A DNA stretch of 64,000 nt from Sphingobium amiense (GTDB taxonomy: Bacteria > Pseudomonadota > Alphaproteobacteria > Sphingomonadales > Sphingomonadaceae): the NCBI RefSeq assembly GCF_003967075.1, contig NZ_AP018664.1:3684001-3748000 (forward strand), given 5' to 3'. The notes beneath the pieces are model-generated. The model was not told the origin of the DNA, made no database searches, and was given only the letters and a program-made list of their open reading frames with translations. The position numbers and the translations under genes were made by a program. Positions 56,564 to 64,000 of the stretch are shown here, one piece after another (positions within the stretch are counted from its first letter, which is position 1; every line of letters begins with the position of its first letter).

Positions 56564-59137
56564 ATGTACATCAATTCGCAGAATATCGTCATGGCGCTGT
56601 CTGGCGCCACAAACAACTGGATCAGCGCGGGCAAGACCGCCGCCACACGCACCGGCACCGCAAAGAACGACCAGTTCCACGGCATCAAGGGCGACGTCCT
56701 GATCGGCGGCGCCGGGGATGACATCTACACGCTGTGGAACCCCAACGTCACGGTCATCGAAAAGGGCGGCGAGGGCGTCGACACGATCGAGGTGCAATAT
56801 TATGGCACCATCAAGCTGCCGGACAATATCGAGAATGTCATCCTGAGCCATGAAAGGGCGACCGGAGCGACCGGCAATGCGCTCGCTAACCTGATGATCG
56901 CGGGCAAGACCGGCGCGACGCTGGACGGCGGCGCGGGCAACGACGTGCTGGTCGGCGGCGCGGGCGCGGACGTGTTCCGCGTGCAGGCAGGCAACGGATC
57001 GGACGTGATCTACAATTTCCAGTCGGGCTGGGACGCGGTCAACCTGTCGGGCTATGGCTTCACCAGCTTCGCCCAGATCCTCGCCAAGTCGGTGCAGGCC
57101 GGCACGGATGTCGTCGTCAAGCTGAACAGCAGCGAGACGCTGACCCTGCGCAACATGTCGCTGAAATCGCTGACGGCGGCGGATTTCAACATGCCGCTGA
57201 ACACGCCCGCGCCCGTGGCGACCGACAAGCTGCTGACGCAGGCCGGACAGGGCTGGAACTCCAACGGCTGGTTCGTGGTCAACAATGCTTGGGGCAGCTC
57301 GGCCCTGACAGCAGGCGTGGACTACACGCTCAACAGCGCATTCAGCACCAGCGACATGACGCGCGGCACGACCTTCAACTGGTCCTATCCGCTGACGACC
57401 ACCGACCAGCGCATTCTGGCCTATCCGGAGCTGATCTTCGGCACCAGCCCGCACAATGCAGCGGGCAATCCGACCGACACGTCCAAGGTGTTTCCGGTGC
57501 AGGTGTCCAACCTGTCGAAGCTGACGGTCGATTACGACCTGAGCTACACCGGCAACAAGGGGGGCTTCAACGTCGCCTACGACATCTGGTTCGCCAATTC
57601 GCCGACCGCCACGGGCACGAGCGCGGTGACGACCGAACTGATGATCTGGCTGCACAAGGGCGGATTCGAGCCGGGCGGCACCGCCGTGGGCACCTACACC
57701 AACGGCGATTTCAGCGCGACCATCTATCACACCGGAACCTACACGGCGCTGGTCGCGGACAAGGAATGGACCAAGGGGTCGATAGACATCGCGGACATCG
57801 TGTCCAAGCTCAAGACCATGGGCATCATGTCGGACAGCGAATATCTGCGCTCGATCGAACTGGGTGCGGAAGTGGCGTCGGGCACGGGGTCGATGACGAT
57901 CAACGGCCTTCAGATCAACGTCGAGACCAAGGATGCGAACGGCGTGTCCAAGGCGATGTCGATCGACGGAACCGGCGCGACGCTCACCCAGCCGTCGGAC
58001 GCGGTCAAGCCCGTGCCCCCCATCGACCTGCTCGATACGAGTGGCCGGGTGATCGGCACGCAGAAAATCGAACTGTCCACCACCGACAAGACGATCGTCA
58101 GCAAATATGACATCGGCGGCAACTTCACCGGTTCCGATGTGACGACGAAGGAAAAGGGCTACGGCCTCGTCCAGCATTTCGACCGCACCTACAAGCTGGC
58201 GTCGGCCGAAAAGATCATGCTGAACGCCGACGGATCGACCCAGACGATCTTCTATGACGGCAACTGGGTGATGAAAAACGCCACCAAGGTGACGACCGAC
58301 GCCAAGGGGCAGGTCACCACCCAATATTATGACGCCAAGTGGATGCCGTCAGGCATGGACATCAAGGTGGACGAAGGCAACGGCTCCACGATGATCAAGC
58401 ATTACGACGCCAAGTGGGCGCTCACCGGGGCCGAGCGCGTCGTTGTGTCGGGCAACATCACCACGACCTATCATTTCGACACGAGCTGGAAATATACCGG
58501 GATCGACAAGCTGATCGTGAACAGCGACGGCAGCCGGACCTATCAGCATCTGGACGCGGCGTCGAAGCTCCAGTCCTATGATGTGGTGAAGCTGGCGGAC
58601 GGGGTGGAGACGACCACCCATTACAACAGCAAGAACGCCATCACCGGCATCGACAAGATGAGCGCGCGCGCGGACGGTGTTCTGGTGACGCAAAGCTATG
58701 ACGCGAGCAACAAGCTGATCCAGAACATATTTGTCGGCACCGACCTTGGTGACAAGGTGGTGGGATCGGCGACGAACGCGCATATCTATCTTGGTCTCGG
58801 GTCGGACACATTTTCCGGCAGTTCGGGGGTGGAAAATATCCACTTCAACACCGCGATCGGGAATGGCGACGTGGACACGCTGCTGCTGTTCAACTCGACG
58901 AAGGACAAGATCGTGCTGCACCACGACATCTTCGACCAGATCGGCGTCGGCAACCTCGCGTCCAGCGCTTTCGTCAAGGGCACGATGGCGATGGATGCGG
59001 ATGACCGCATCATCTACGACAGCGCGACCGGATCGCTCTATTATGATCCGGACGGATCGGGTTCTGCGCAGCAGATCCTGTTCGCGCACATCACCCCCAC
59101 CAGCGGGTTCGGCGCGGGCAATTTCGTCATCATGTAA
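56564..59137 (+). CDS. RTX-type secreted GH12-like glycanase with C-terminal repeats
   Basis: 857 residues in four parts. Residues about 25-210 hold hemolysin-type calcium repeats (LIGGAGDDIY, LDGGAGNDVLVGGAGADVF). Residues about 220-470 resemble glycoside hydrolase family 12: Glu358 in TTELMIWLHKGG fits the nucleophile and Glu436 in IELGAEVASGTG fits the acid/base. Residues about 501-721 are nine repeats of 24-25 residues. The last 120 residues resemble a type I secretion region (DTLLLFNSTKDKIVLHHD; GSLYYDPDGSGSAQQILFA). There is no N-terminal signal peptide, as expected for type I export; the exporter is not in the window. Its place suggests trimming or releasing the polysaccharide. Start ATG 56564 has a weak RBS. 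Confidence 0.8.
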   Translation: MYINSQNIVMALSGATNNWISAGKTAATRTGTAKNDQFHGIKGDVLIGGAGDDIYTLWNPNVTVIEKGGEGVDTIEVQYYGTIKLPDNIENVILSHERATGATGNALANLMIAGKTGATLDGGAGNDVLVGGAGADVFRVQAGNGSDVIYNFQSGWDAVNLSGYGFTSFAQILAKSVQAGTDVVVKLNSSETLTLRNMSLKSLTAADFNMPLNTPAPVATDKLLTQAGQGWNSNGWFVVNNAWGSSALTAGVDYTLNSAFSTSDMTRGTTFNWSYPLTTTDQRILAYPELIFGTSPHNAAGNPTDTSKVFPVQVSNLSKLTVDYDLSYTGNKGGFNVAYDIWFANSPTATGTSAVTTELMIWLHKGGFEPGGTAVGTYTNGDFSATIYHTGTYTALVADKEWTKGSIDIADIVSKLKTMGIMSDSEYLRSIELGAEVASGTGSMTINGLQINVETKDANGVSKAMSIDGTGATLTQPSDAVKPVPPIDLLDTSGRVIGTQKIELSTTDKTIVSKYDIGGNFTGSDVTTKEKGYGLVQHFDRTYKLASAEKIMLNADGSTQTIFYDGNWVMKNATKVTTDAKGQVTTQYYDAKWMPSGMDIKVDEGNGSTMIKHYDAKWALTGAERVVVSGNITTTYHFDTSWKYTGIDKLIVNSDGSRTYQHLDAASKLQSYDVVKLADGVETTTHYNSKNAITGIDKMSARADGVLVTQSYDASNKLIQNIFVGTDLGDKVVGSATNAHIYLGLGSDTFSGSSGVENIHFNTAIGNGDVDTLLLFNSTKDKIVLHHDIFDQIGVGNLASSAFVKGTMAMDADDRIIYDSATGSLYYDPDGSGSAQQILFAHITPTSGFGAGNFVIM

Positions 59138-59158
59138 GGGAGCGATCCCGGAAGAACA

Positions 59159-59196
59159 GGCGCGCGGCGCGGGGAGACCCGTTCCGCGCGCCTTTT
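59159..59196 (+). terminator. Rho-independent terminator after the glycanase gene
   Basis: GGCGCGCGG (59159-59167) pairs with CCGCGCGCC (59184-59192), followed by TTTT, 22 bp after the stop. It separates this transcript from the convergent gene ending at 59227. Confidence 0.75.
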
Positions 59197-59226
59197 CATT
59201 TGCGCAGTGTGCGGCGCTTGATTGCC

Positions 59227-59694
59227 CTAGCGCGCGGGCGTCCGGCTGTGCGGCGCGCTTTTGCCGGAGGGCACGACGCCCGCTCCGCCGCCCTGAGGCT
59301 GGGGCGTGACGGGCGCGGCGCGACAGGGATAGCTTTCCTTCAGCGCAACCACGATCACCGACGCCGCCTGACCCGACCGGTTGGACGGATAGGCGCTGAG
59401 ATAGGTGAGAAACGCCCGGCGCAGGTCGCTCTGCGGCACGGCGGGAGGCGCGCAGAATTCGCGCAGGCCCAGCCACACCTCATAGGCGCGCATCGCGTCA
59501 TGGACGGCGGCGATATAGGCGAAACAATAGGATATATCGGCCGTGGCGCCGCCCGCGCCGCACCGCCGCTCCAGCTCCGCGGCGGTAAGATAACCCAGTT
59601 CGCTTTCCGCGGCGGCGGGAGGCGGCGTCTGCGGGACGGCAGGGACCGGCGGTGTGGCCGCAGCCACCGCCAGCGCGACGAGGGACGCTATCAT
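59227..59694 (-). CDS. Rap1a/Tai family-like secreted protein
   Basis: A 155-residue exported protein: signal peptide about residues 1-17 (MIASLVALAVAAATPPV), then LTAAELERRCG, SYCFAYIAAVHDAMRAYEVW, FCAPPAVPQSDLRRAFLTYL and a final ALKESYPC. The spacing of the conserved Cys and Trp/Phe residues matches Rap1a/Tai proteins, some of which are immunity proteins to type VI amidase effectors. No effector gene is nearby, so an immunity role is not supported here. The last 30 residues are Pro/Gly-rich. The ATG overlaps the phosphatase stop by 4 bp. Confidence 0.7.
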   Translation of the reverse strand: MIASLVALAVAAATPPVPAVPQTPPPAAAESELGYLTAAELERRCGAGGATADISYCFAYIAAVHDAMRAYEVWLGLREFCAPPAVPQSDLRRAFLTYLSAYPSNRSGQAASVIVVALKESYPCRAAPVTPQPQGGGAGVVPSGKSAPHSRTPAR

Positions 59695-60470
59695 GCGGCT
59701 TCGTTGGCCTCCGGCAACGGTCCCGACGCGATGATGTCGCGCCTGTCGCCTTCCAGATAGAGGGCGGTGAGCACGCCCGAGCGATAGGCTCCGGTGTCGA
59801 TGCCGATCCGGTTGGCGCAGATTTCCACTTCGGTGGAGATGCTGTGGCCGTGCACCACCATCGCTTCGTGGCGGGTGCGGCGGTCCTCGAGAAATTCGTC
59901 GCGAATCCACAGGAGGTCGGCGCGCTTCTGGTTCCTGATCGCGATGCCGGGCCGGATGCCCGCATGGCAGAACAGATAATCGCCCGACCGCGCGGTGAGC
60001 GGCAGCGCGCGCAGCCATTCGATCCAGTCGCGCGGAATGGCGCGGCGGAGTTCGGCCAGCACCTCATGCGGGTTGGCGTCGCGCGGGGGCGGTTGCAGGC
60101 CGAAGCTGCGCAGCGTGGCGTCGCCGCCGATCCGCATCCATGCGCGCACCATGCCGGCTTCCCCGTCGAGCGCGCGGAGCATCAGTTCCTCATGATTGCC
60201 CTGCAACACGATGAGGCGGTCGGTTTTCTGCTGTGCATTGTAGAGAAAGCGCATCACATCGGCCGAAGCAGGCCCTCGATCGACGATGTCGCCCAGCACG
60301 ATGATGTGGGTCGAGCGAACCGGAGGAAGCGCCTGCGCATGGGTCTCGATGCGCTGCAGCAAATCGCGAAGCTGCTGATAGCAGCCATGGACGTCGCCGA
60401 TGGCATAGATTCGTTCGCCGCGGTCCGTAGACGGCGGCGCTTGGCTTTTCCTGCCCAGACCGAACACCAT
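59691..60470 (-). CDS. Metallophosphoesterase (serine/threonine protein phosphatase-like)
   Basis: 259 residues. The three metal motifs are in order: IYAIGDVHGCYQQL (about residue 26), IIVLGDIVDRGPAS (about residue 60) and LQGNHEELMLRA (about residue 92), with later VVHGHS for the last ligands. Members remove phosphate from proteins or from diadenosine tetraphosphate. Start 60470 (MVFGLGRK) is preferred over an unsupported longer frame. Divergent from the Wza-type gene across 464 bp, a gap (60471-60934) in which I see no other gene. Confidence 0.88.
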   Translation of the reverse strand: MVFGLGRKSQAPPSTDRGERIYAIGDVHGCYQQLRDLLQRIETHAQALPPVRSTHIIVLGDIVDRGPASADVMRFLYNAQQKTDRLIVLQGNHEELMLRALDGEAGMVRAWMRIGGDATLRSFGLQPPPRDANPHEVLAELRRAIPRDWIEWLRALPLTARSGDYLFCHAGIRPGIAIRNQKRADLLWIRDEFLEDRRTRHEAMVVHGHSISTEVEICANRIGIDTGAYRSGVLTALYLEGDRRDIIASGPLPEANEAA

Positions 60471-60934
60471 GTCACGCTCCCGAAAAATGGTGCAGCTAAC
60501 GTCACCGTTGTGACCGTCATATGAACAAGATTTGCGTTTCGCGCCAGTGCTGCCGTGCGTCAACATGCCGAAAGAACAGCCGCAGAGCGGGTAACGTCCC
60601 ATTTTGCGCCGCAGCATAATCGGGGCGGTTCAGTTGAGGGCGAATCGCGCGGGGTGGTTAACGGCGGCGATCGGTCGAAAATGAACATTCCGCCGCCGAC
60701 CGCAAGAATCGGTCCAGCCGCAACAGCGCCCGACCCTGCCATGTCCTCTGGCCGAACGATTCGTGACGACCGGAAATTCTTTGCACGCGGCGGCGGCGCT
60801 GCCCTTTTTGCTTACCGATTAGTGTTAACCCTTTTACGTCCATTTTGAGACAGATGATGCGCGCTCTGCGTTCTTGTGCTCTTGCGAAAAGAGTCCTAAG
60901 CTCATCGTTCAGGATGCGTAACATTGGGACCACC

Positions 60935-61516
60935 ATGCGCTTGAAACAGATATTCGTGACGTTGCTGCTGAGCCTTTGCGTAACCGCCTGTTCTACGGCG
61001 GGTTCGCGTGAAATCCTGTCCTCGGGCGAACGCTATGAGGTTCAGTCCACCGAGGTCGCCGATTACCGGCTGGGAACGGGCGACCAGATCAAGCTGACGG
61101 TGTTCAACGAACCGACGCTTTCGGGCGAATTTGCGGTTGCGGCGAACGGCGCGCTGTCGATCCCGCTGGTCGGCGATATCCCCGCGCTCAACAAGACGCC
61201 GGTGGAAATCGGCAAGGCGGTGCAGTCGAAGCTGGCCGAAGGCTATCTGAGGGAACCACGCGTCAGTGTGGAAGTTATCAAGTTTCGACCTTTCTTCATT
61301 CTGGGTGAAGTGAAGGCGCCGGGGCAATATCCTTATTCGAGCGGACTGACGGCTCTCAACGCCGTCGCTACCGCCGAAGGCTTCACGCCCCGGGCCGAAC
61401 GCAAGGTCGCCTATATTCGCCGCGCGGGTTCGACAACCGAGCAGGCATTTCGACTGACACCCGACCTTCAGGTCTGGCCGGGTGATACAATTCGCGTGGG
61501 CGAGCGATATTTTTAA
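60935..61516 (+). CDS. Polysaccharide export lipoprotein (Wza/GelD-type)
   Basis: 193 residues. A lipoprotein signal ends at VTACSTAG (Cys about residue 18). Then the polysaccharide export domain YRLGTGDQIKLTVFNEPTLS (residues about 45-130) and a SLBB-like domain GEVKAPGQYPYSSGL (residues about 130-190). It builds the outer-membrane channel for the polymer. At 193 residues it is short for Wza, matching the one-SLBB forms of alphaproteobacteria. ATG 60914 is an alternative start. It heads the run to the chain-length protein. Confidence 0.88.
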   Translation: MRLKQIFVTLLLSLCVTACSTAGSREILSSGERYEVQSTEVADYRLGTGDQIKLTVFNEPTLSGEFAVAANGALSIPLVGDIPALNKTPVEIGKAVQSKLAEGYLREPRVSVEVIKFRPFFILGEVKAPGQYPYSSGLTALNAVATAEGFTPRAERKVAYIRRAGSTTEQAFRLTPDLQVWPGDTIRVGERYF

Positions 61517-61546
61517 ATCGCCCGGTCTTGGTTCAGGGGTCAAGCG

Positions 61547-62062
61547 ATGAACGGAAAGATGGCTCAAAACGGGGCGATGCACCACCCGAAGTGGCAGGGT
61601 GCGATCACCCTGCTCGTCGCGCTGGGCGTGGCCCAGGCATCGGCACAGCAGTCGGCTGCCCCTCCGGGCGCGGGTGCTCCCACCGGCGCGGCCATCACCG
61701 ATCCGGCCGAGATTCAGGCCATCGCCGCGCGTCTCGCCGCCGCCATCAGCACGGAAATCGCGCGCATGCCGACCACCAGCACGGTGGAGGATTATGAAGC
61801 GGCGATGATCTTCATCCTGGGTCAGGGCGACTACCCGCTCGACGCCATGCTGGGTGCGCTAGACATCTACGAAGCGCAGGGCAACCATTCGCCGGTCATC
61901 ATGCAGGCGATTGTCAACGCGCGCGAGACGATCAAGCGCCGGTTCCGTCGTGGTACTGCGGCCTTGCAGCAGGGCGGCGGCCTTGGCAATGTGGGCTTCG
62001 GCGCCTTTGGCGGCGCGATTGTGGGCGTGGGCGGCGGCGGCGGATCGAACTACACATCCTGA
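61547..62062 (+). CDS. Secreted protein of unknown function in the polysaccharide operon
   Basis: 171 residues with a probable signal peptide or anchor (AITLLVALGVAQASAQQ, residues about 18-34), an Ala-rich helical middle (AEIQAIAARLAAAISTEIAR; DYEAAMIFILGQGDYPLDAM) and a Gly-rich tail (GGGLGNVGFGAFGGAIVGVG). No family recognised. It lies 30 bp after the Wza-type gene and 72 bp before the barrel gene, so it probably takes part in export or in modulating the channel. Confidence 0.65.
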   Translation: MNGKMAQNGAMHHPKWQGAITLLVALGVAQASAQQSAAPPGAGAPTGAAITDPAEIQAIAARLAAAISTEIARMPTTSTVEDYEAAMIFILGQGDYPLDAMLGALDIYEAQGNHSPVIMQAIVNARETIKRRFRRGTAALQQGGGLGNVGFGAFGGAIVGVGGGGGSNYTS

Positions 62063-62134
62063 TCCTGCGCCATTTCATCAGTTTCGGCCACATGTTCGAT
62101 TGATACCAACAAAAAAGAACGGCAGGGAGCGATT

Positions 62135-63433
62135 ATGACTAAGGGGGTTTTCGCAGCCAGCCTGCTTGCCTTGAGCACGGCGATGATACCGACGCTGGCA
62201 ACGGCGCAGTCGGAAACATTGCTGTTGCAGCCAAGTATTCCGCCCGATTTCGACCGTGACCGGAATGTCAGCGTCGTCGAGCGGCCCCGCCCGGACTATG
62301 ATCCGCTGGGCTGGCGCGCCGGCTCTTTCATCATTTTGCCGCAGGTCCAGTTGGGTCTGGGATACAGCGACAATATCTATCTGGGCCGCGGCGACAAGGT
62401 CGATGCGCCCTATCTCTTTGCCACGCCTTCTGTCCGCGCGACGAGCGACTGGGACCGGCATCTCGTGCAGTTGCGCGGTTCCGGCACCATCCGCCGCTTC
62501 ATCGGCGAATCCGCCCGCAATGAGGATGTGTTTTCGCTGGGCGGAACGGGACGATATGACCTCAGCACCGACATGGCGGTGACGCTGGAAGGGCAGTTCG
62601 CCCGCCAGTTCGAATCGCCACTGTCAGGCGAAATCGAAACCGACAACAGCGCGCTGTCGCATTATGACACCGCAACCGTCGCACTGCGCGGAGAATATCG
62701 CGCTGGACAGGTCCGGGCGGTTCTGGCGGTCGATCATTCGGTGTTCGACTTCGCGAAGATCAAGTTTCCGGACGGCACCGAGCGCAACCAGCGCTTCCGG
62801 GACCGGGATATCAACCGGGTGACGGGCCAGTTGCAATATGCCTTCACGCCCAGCACGGGCCTGTACGGGCAATTATCCTACGGCCGTACCAATTACGACA
62901 CGGCTTTCATCGGCGGCGTCGAAAATCGCGATTCCAACGGCGTGCGTGCGCTGGCGGGTCTCAATGTCGACATAGCAGGCTTCCTGCGCGGCATCGTCGG
63001 CGTCGGCTATCTGTGGCGCAACTATGATTCGCCGCTCTATCGCGACGCGAAGGGTTTTTCGGCCGAGGCGAAGCTGGAATATTTCTTCAGCCCGCTGACC
63101 ACCTTCACCCTGACCGGGCGACGCGTGATCGAAGACAGCTCGCTGGGAACGGTGGACGCCTATTTCGACAACCGCATCGGCTTGCGGGTGGACCACGAAC
63201 TGCTGCAGAACCTTATTTTATACGGTCAGGCAGAAGCCGCATTTCAGGACTATATCGGCACAAAACGAAAAAACGATATCTATCGATTCACCGGAGGGGG
63301 GCGGTACCTCGCCTCGCGTACTTTCGGGATAGAGGCGGGGCTGTCCTACGGCAAACGAAAGACGAACACGGTCGAGTTCGGTCGCAACTATGGTGAATTC
63401 CGGATGCAGGTCGCGCTGATTATCCAGCGTTGA
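62135..63433 (+). CDS. Outer-membrane beta-barrel protein of the polysaccharide operon (BBP2-like)
   Basis: 432 residues. Signal peptide about residues 1-26 (ASLLALSTAMIPTLATAQ). The rest shows alternating strands: LPQVQLGLGYSDNIYLGRGD, LQYAFTPSTGLYGQLSYGR, IVGVGYLWRNYD, FGIEAGLSYGKRKT and so on, ending FRMQVALIIQR. It fits the putative beta-barrel porin 2 group found with exopolysaccharide loci (EpsL-like). Likely an outer-membrane partner in polymer export. GGGAG precedes ATG 62135. Confidence 0.8.
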   Translation: MTKGVFAASLLALSTAMIPTLATAQSETLLLQPSIPPDFDRDRNVSVVERPRPDYDPLGWRAGSFIILPQVQLGLGYSDNIYLGRGDKVDAPYLFATPSVRATSDWDRHLVQLRGSGTIRRFIGESARNEDVFSLGGTGRYDLSTDMAVTLEGQFARQFESPLSGEIETDNSALSHYDTATVALRGEYRAGQVRAVLAVDHSVFDFAKIKFPDGTERNQRFRDRDINRVTGQLQYAFTPSTGLYGQLSYGRTNYDTAFIGGVENRDSNGVRALAGLNVDIAGFLRGIVGVGYLWRNYDSPLYRDAKGFSAEAKLEYFFSPLTTFTLTGRRVIEDSSLGTVDAYFDNRIGLRVDHELLQNLILYGQAEAAFQDYIGTKRKNDIYRFTGGGRYLASRTFGIEAGLSYGKRKTNTVEFGRNYGEFRMQVALIIQR

Positions 63434-63483
63434 TCCGTCCCGGACACAGGCGGCCGACCCAGACGAATTGAGGTGGATTAAGG

Positions 63484-64000
63484 ATGGAAATCGTTCACAC
63501 TGCCGACGCCCAGGAAGGAAAATTTTCCGACCTGGTGCTGGTGATTACGGATACGATTCGACGTCGATGGATCACCATGGCGATTGTGTCGGGGATCATC
63601 CTGGCGCTGGGCGTGACGGGCATCTTCATGCTCACGCCGAAATATACGGCGACCGCGCGCGTGCGCATCGACCCCTACCGCAATCCGCTGGCTCAGACGC
63701 AGGCGGACGCCCAGCAGAGCCTGAGTTCCGAAGCGATCGAGACCGAAGTGACCGTCATCAGCTCGCTCGATCAGGCGCGGCTGGTGGTGCGCAAGCTCAA
63801 GCTCGACCGCGACCCGGAATTTGCGGAGAAGGTCGACACATCGGCCGAAGCCGCAACGCTGAGCGCGGCCGACCGGGAAACCGCCATCGCGCGCCAGTTG
63901 CTCCAGAATCTGTCGGTAGGCCGTGAGAAGCTGACCTATATTCTGGGTGTGAGCTATCAGTCGACGGACCCGAACAAGGCGGCGCTGATTGCGAACGCCT
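63484..64000 (+). CDS. Polysaccharide chain-length determinant (Wzz/GumC-type), 3' truncated by window
   Basis: The first 172 residues are present. The N-terminal cytoplasmic part is followed by a helix at about residues 33-55 (ITMAIVSGIILALGVTGIFM), the LTPKYTATARVRIDPYRNPL entry to the periplasmic domain and the long helical arm (VISSLDQARLVVRKLKLDRD). It is typical of Wzz or of the N-terminal half of a BY-kinase; the fused kinase, if any, lies beyond the window. It controls polymer length with the Wza-type protein. Start ATG 63484. Confidence 0.9.
   Translation, partial: MEIVHTADAQEGKFSDLVLVITDTIRRRWITMAIVSGIILALGVTGIFMLTPKYTATARVRIDPYRNPLAQTQADAQQSLSSEAIETEVTVISSLDQARLVVRKLKLDRDPEFAEKVDTSAEAATLSAADRETAIARQLLQNLSVGREKLTYILGVSYQSTDPNKAALIANA

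Noticed and set aside
59227..59694. Type VI immunity function for the Rap1a/Tai-like protein
   Set aside because: No amidase effector or type VI secretion gene is in the neighbourhood, and the family occurs widely outside such systems.

Overview
The window looks like a chromosome segment of an alphaproteobacterium of the order Sphingomonadales (Sphingobium/Sphingomonas/Novosphingobium-like). The signs are high GC, several TonB-dependent receptors with the VVTAQRR-type N-terminus, a core block ordered smc / two DsbA-like genes / DUF721 / mutY, and an exopolysaccharide locus of the sphingan or Wzy-dependent type. No rRNA, tRNA or CRISPR array was seen.

Bases 1 to about 35.4 kb form an accessory catabolic island. 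It opens with the 3' end of an acyl-CoA ligase, a thiolase, a two-domain extradiol-type VOC protein and a group D flavin monooxygenase. An opposing eutB-eutC pair (ethanolamine ammonia-lyase) follows. Next come an NtaA/SnaA/DszA-type flavin monooxygenase, two tandem amidohydrolases and a creatinase-like M24 protein, then a TonB receptor divergent from a TetR regulator. Two IS21-family elements (16.4-18.9 kb and 19.2-21.8 kb) have wrecked a C45-type acyltransferase gene and a second TonB receptor gene. Beyond them are two forward gene runs. The first is MFS, unknown protein, flavin monooxygenase, MFS, dienelactone hydrolase, AraC. The second is GFA, flavin monooxygenase, SDR, MFS, and it meets a convergent TetR gene. 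The natural reading is uptake (TonB, MFS), oxygenation (three LLM-type and one group D flavin enzymes), hydrolysis or ring cleavage, and thiolytic finishing of one or more aromatic or heteroatom-containing compounds. The substrate cannot be read from sequence.

From 35.6 to 54.4 kb the genes are housekeeping and tightly packed: a UbiH-type hydroxylase, an ICMT-like membrane protein, gshA, rsmE, ubiA, a phospholipase D-like enzyme, an aminotransferase, a BrnTA toxin-antitoxin pair, smc, two DsbA-like thiol oxidoreductases, DUF721/DciA, mutY, nudC, pmbA and a CysQ/IMPase-like phosphatase.

From 54.7 kb to the end lies the start of an exopolysaccharide locus: a 52-residue membrane peptide, a polyprenyl-phosphate sugar transferase, a secreted RTX-GH12 glycanase with nine C-terminal repeats, a Rap1a/Tai-like protein with a metallophosphatase on the other strand, a Wza-type export lipoprotein, a secreted glycine-rich protein, a beta-barrel protein and a chain-length (Wzz) protein cut by the window end.

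The most informative observations are these. The second IS insertion has a 6-bp target duplication whose removal restores a TonB receptor frame. The first IS has no duplication and sits between 5' fragments of two convergent genes, which implies a deletion. A recurring GTCAT-centred operator-like motif lies upstream of several island genes. The modular RTX-GH12 glycanase sits inside the polysaccharide locus.
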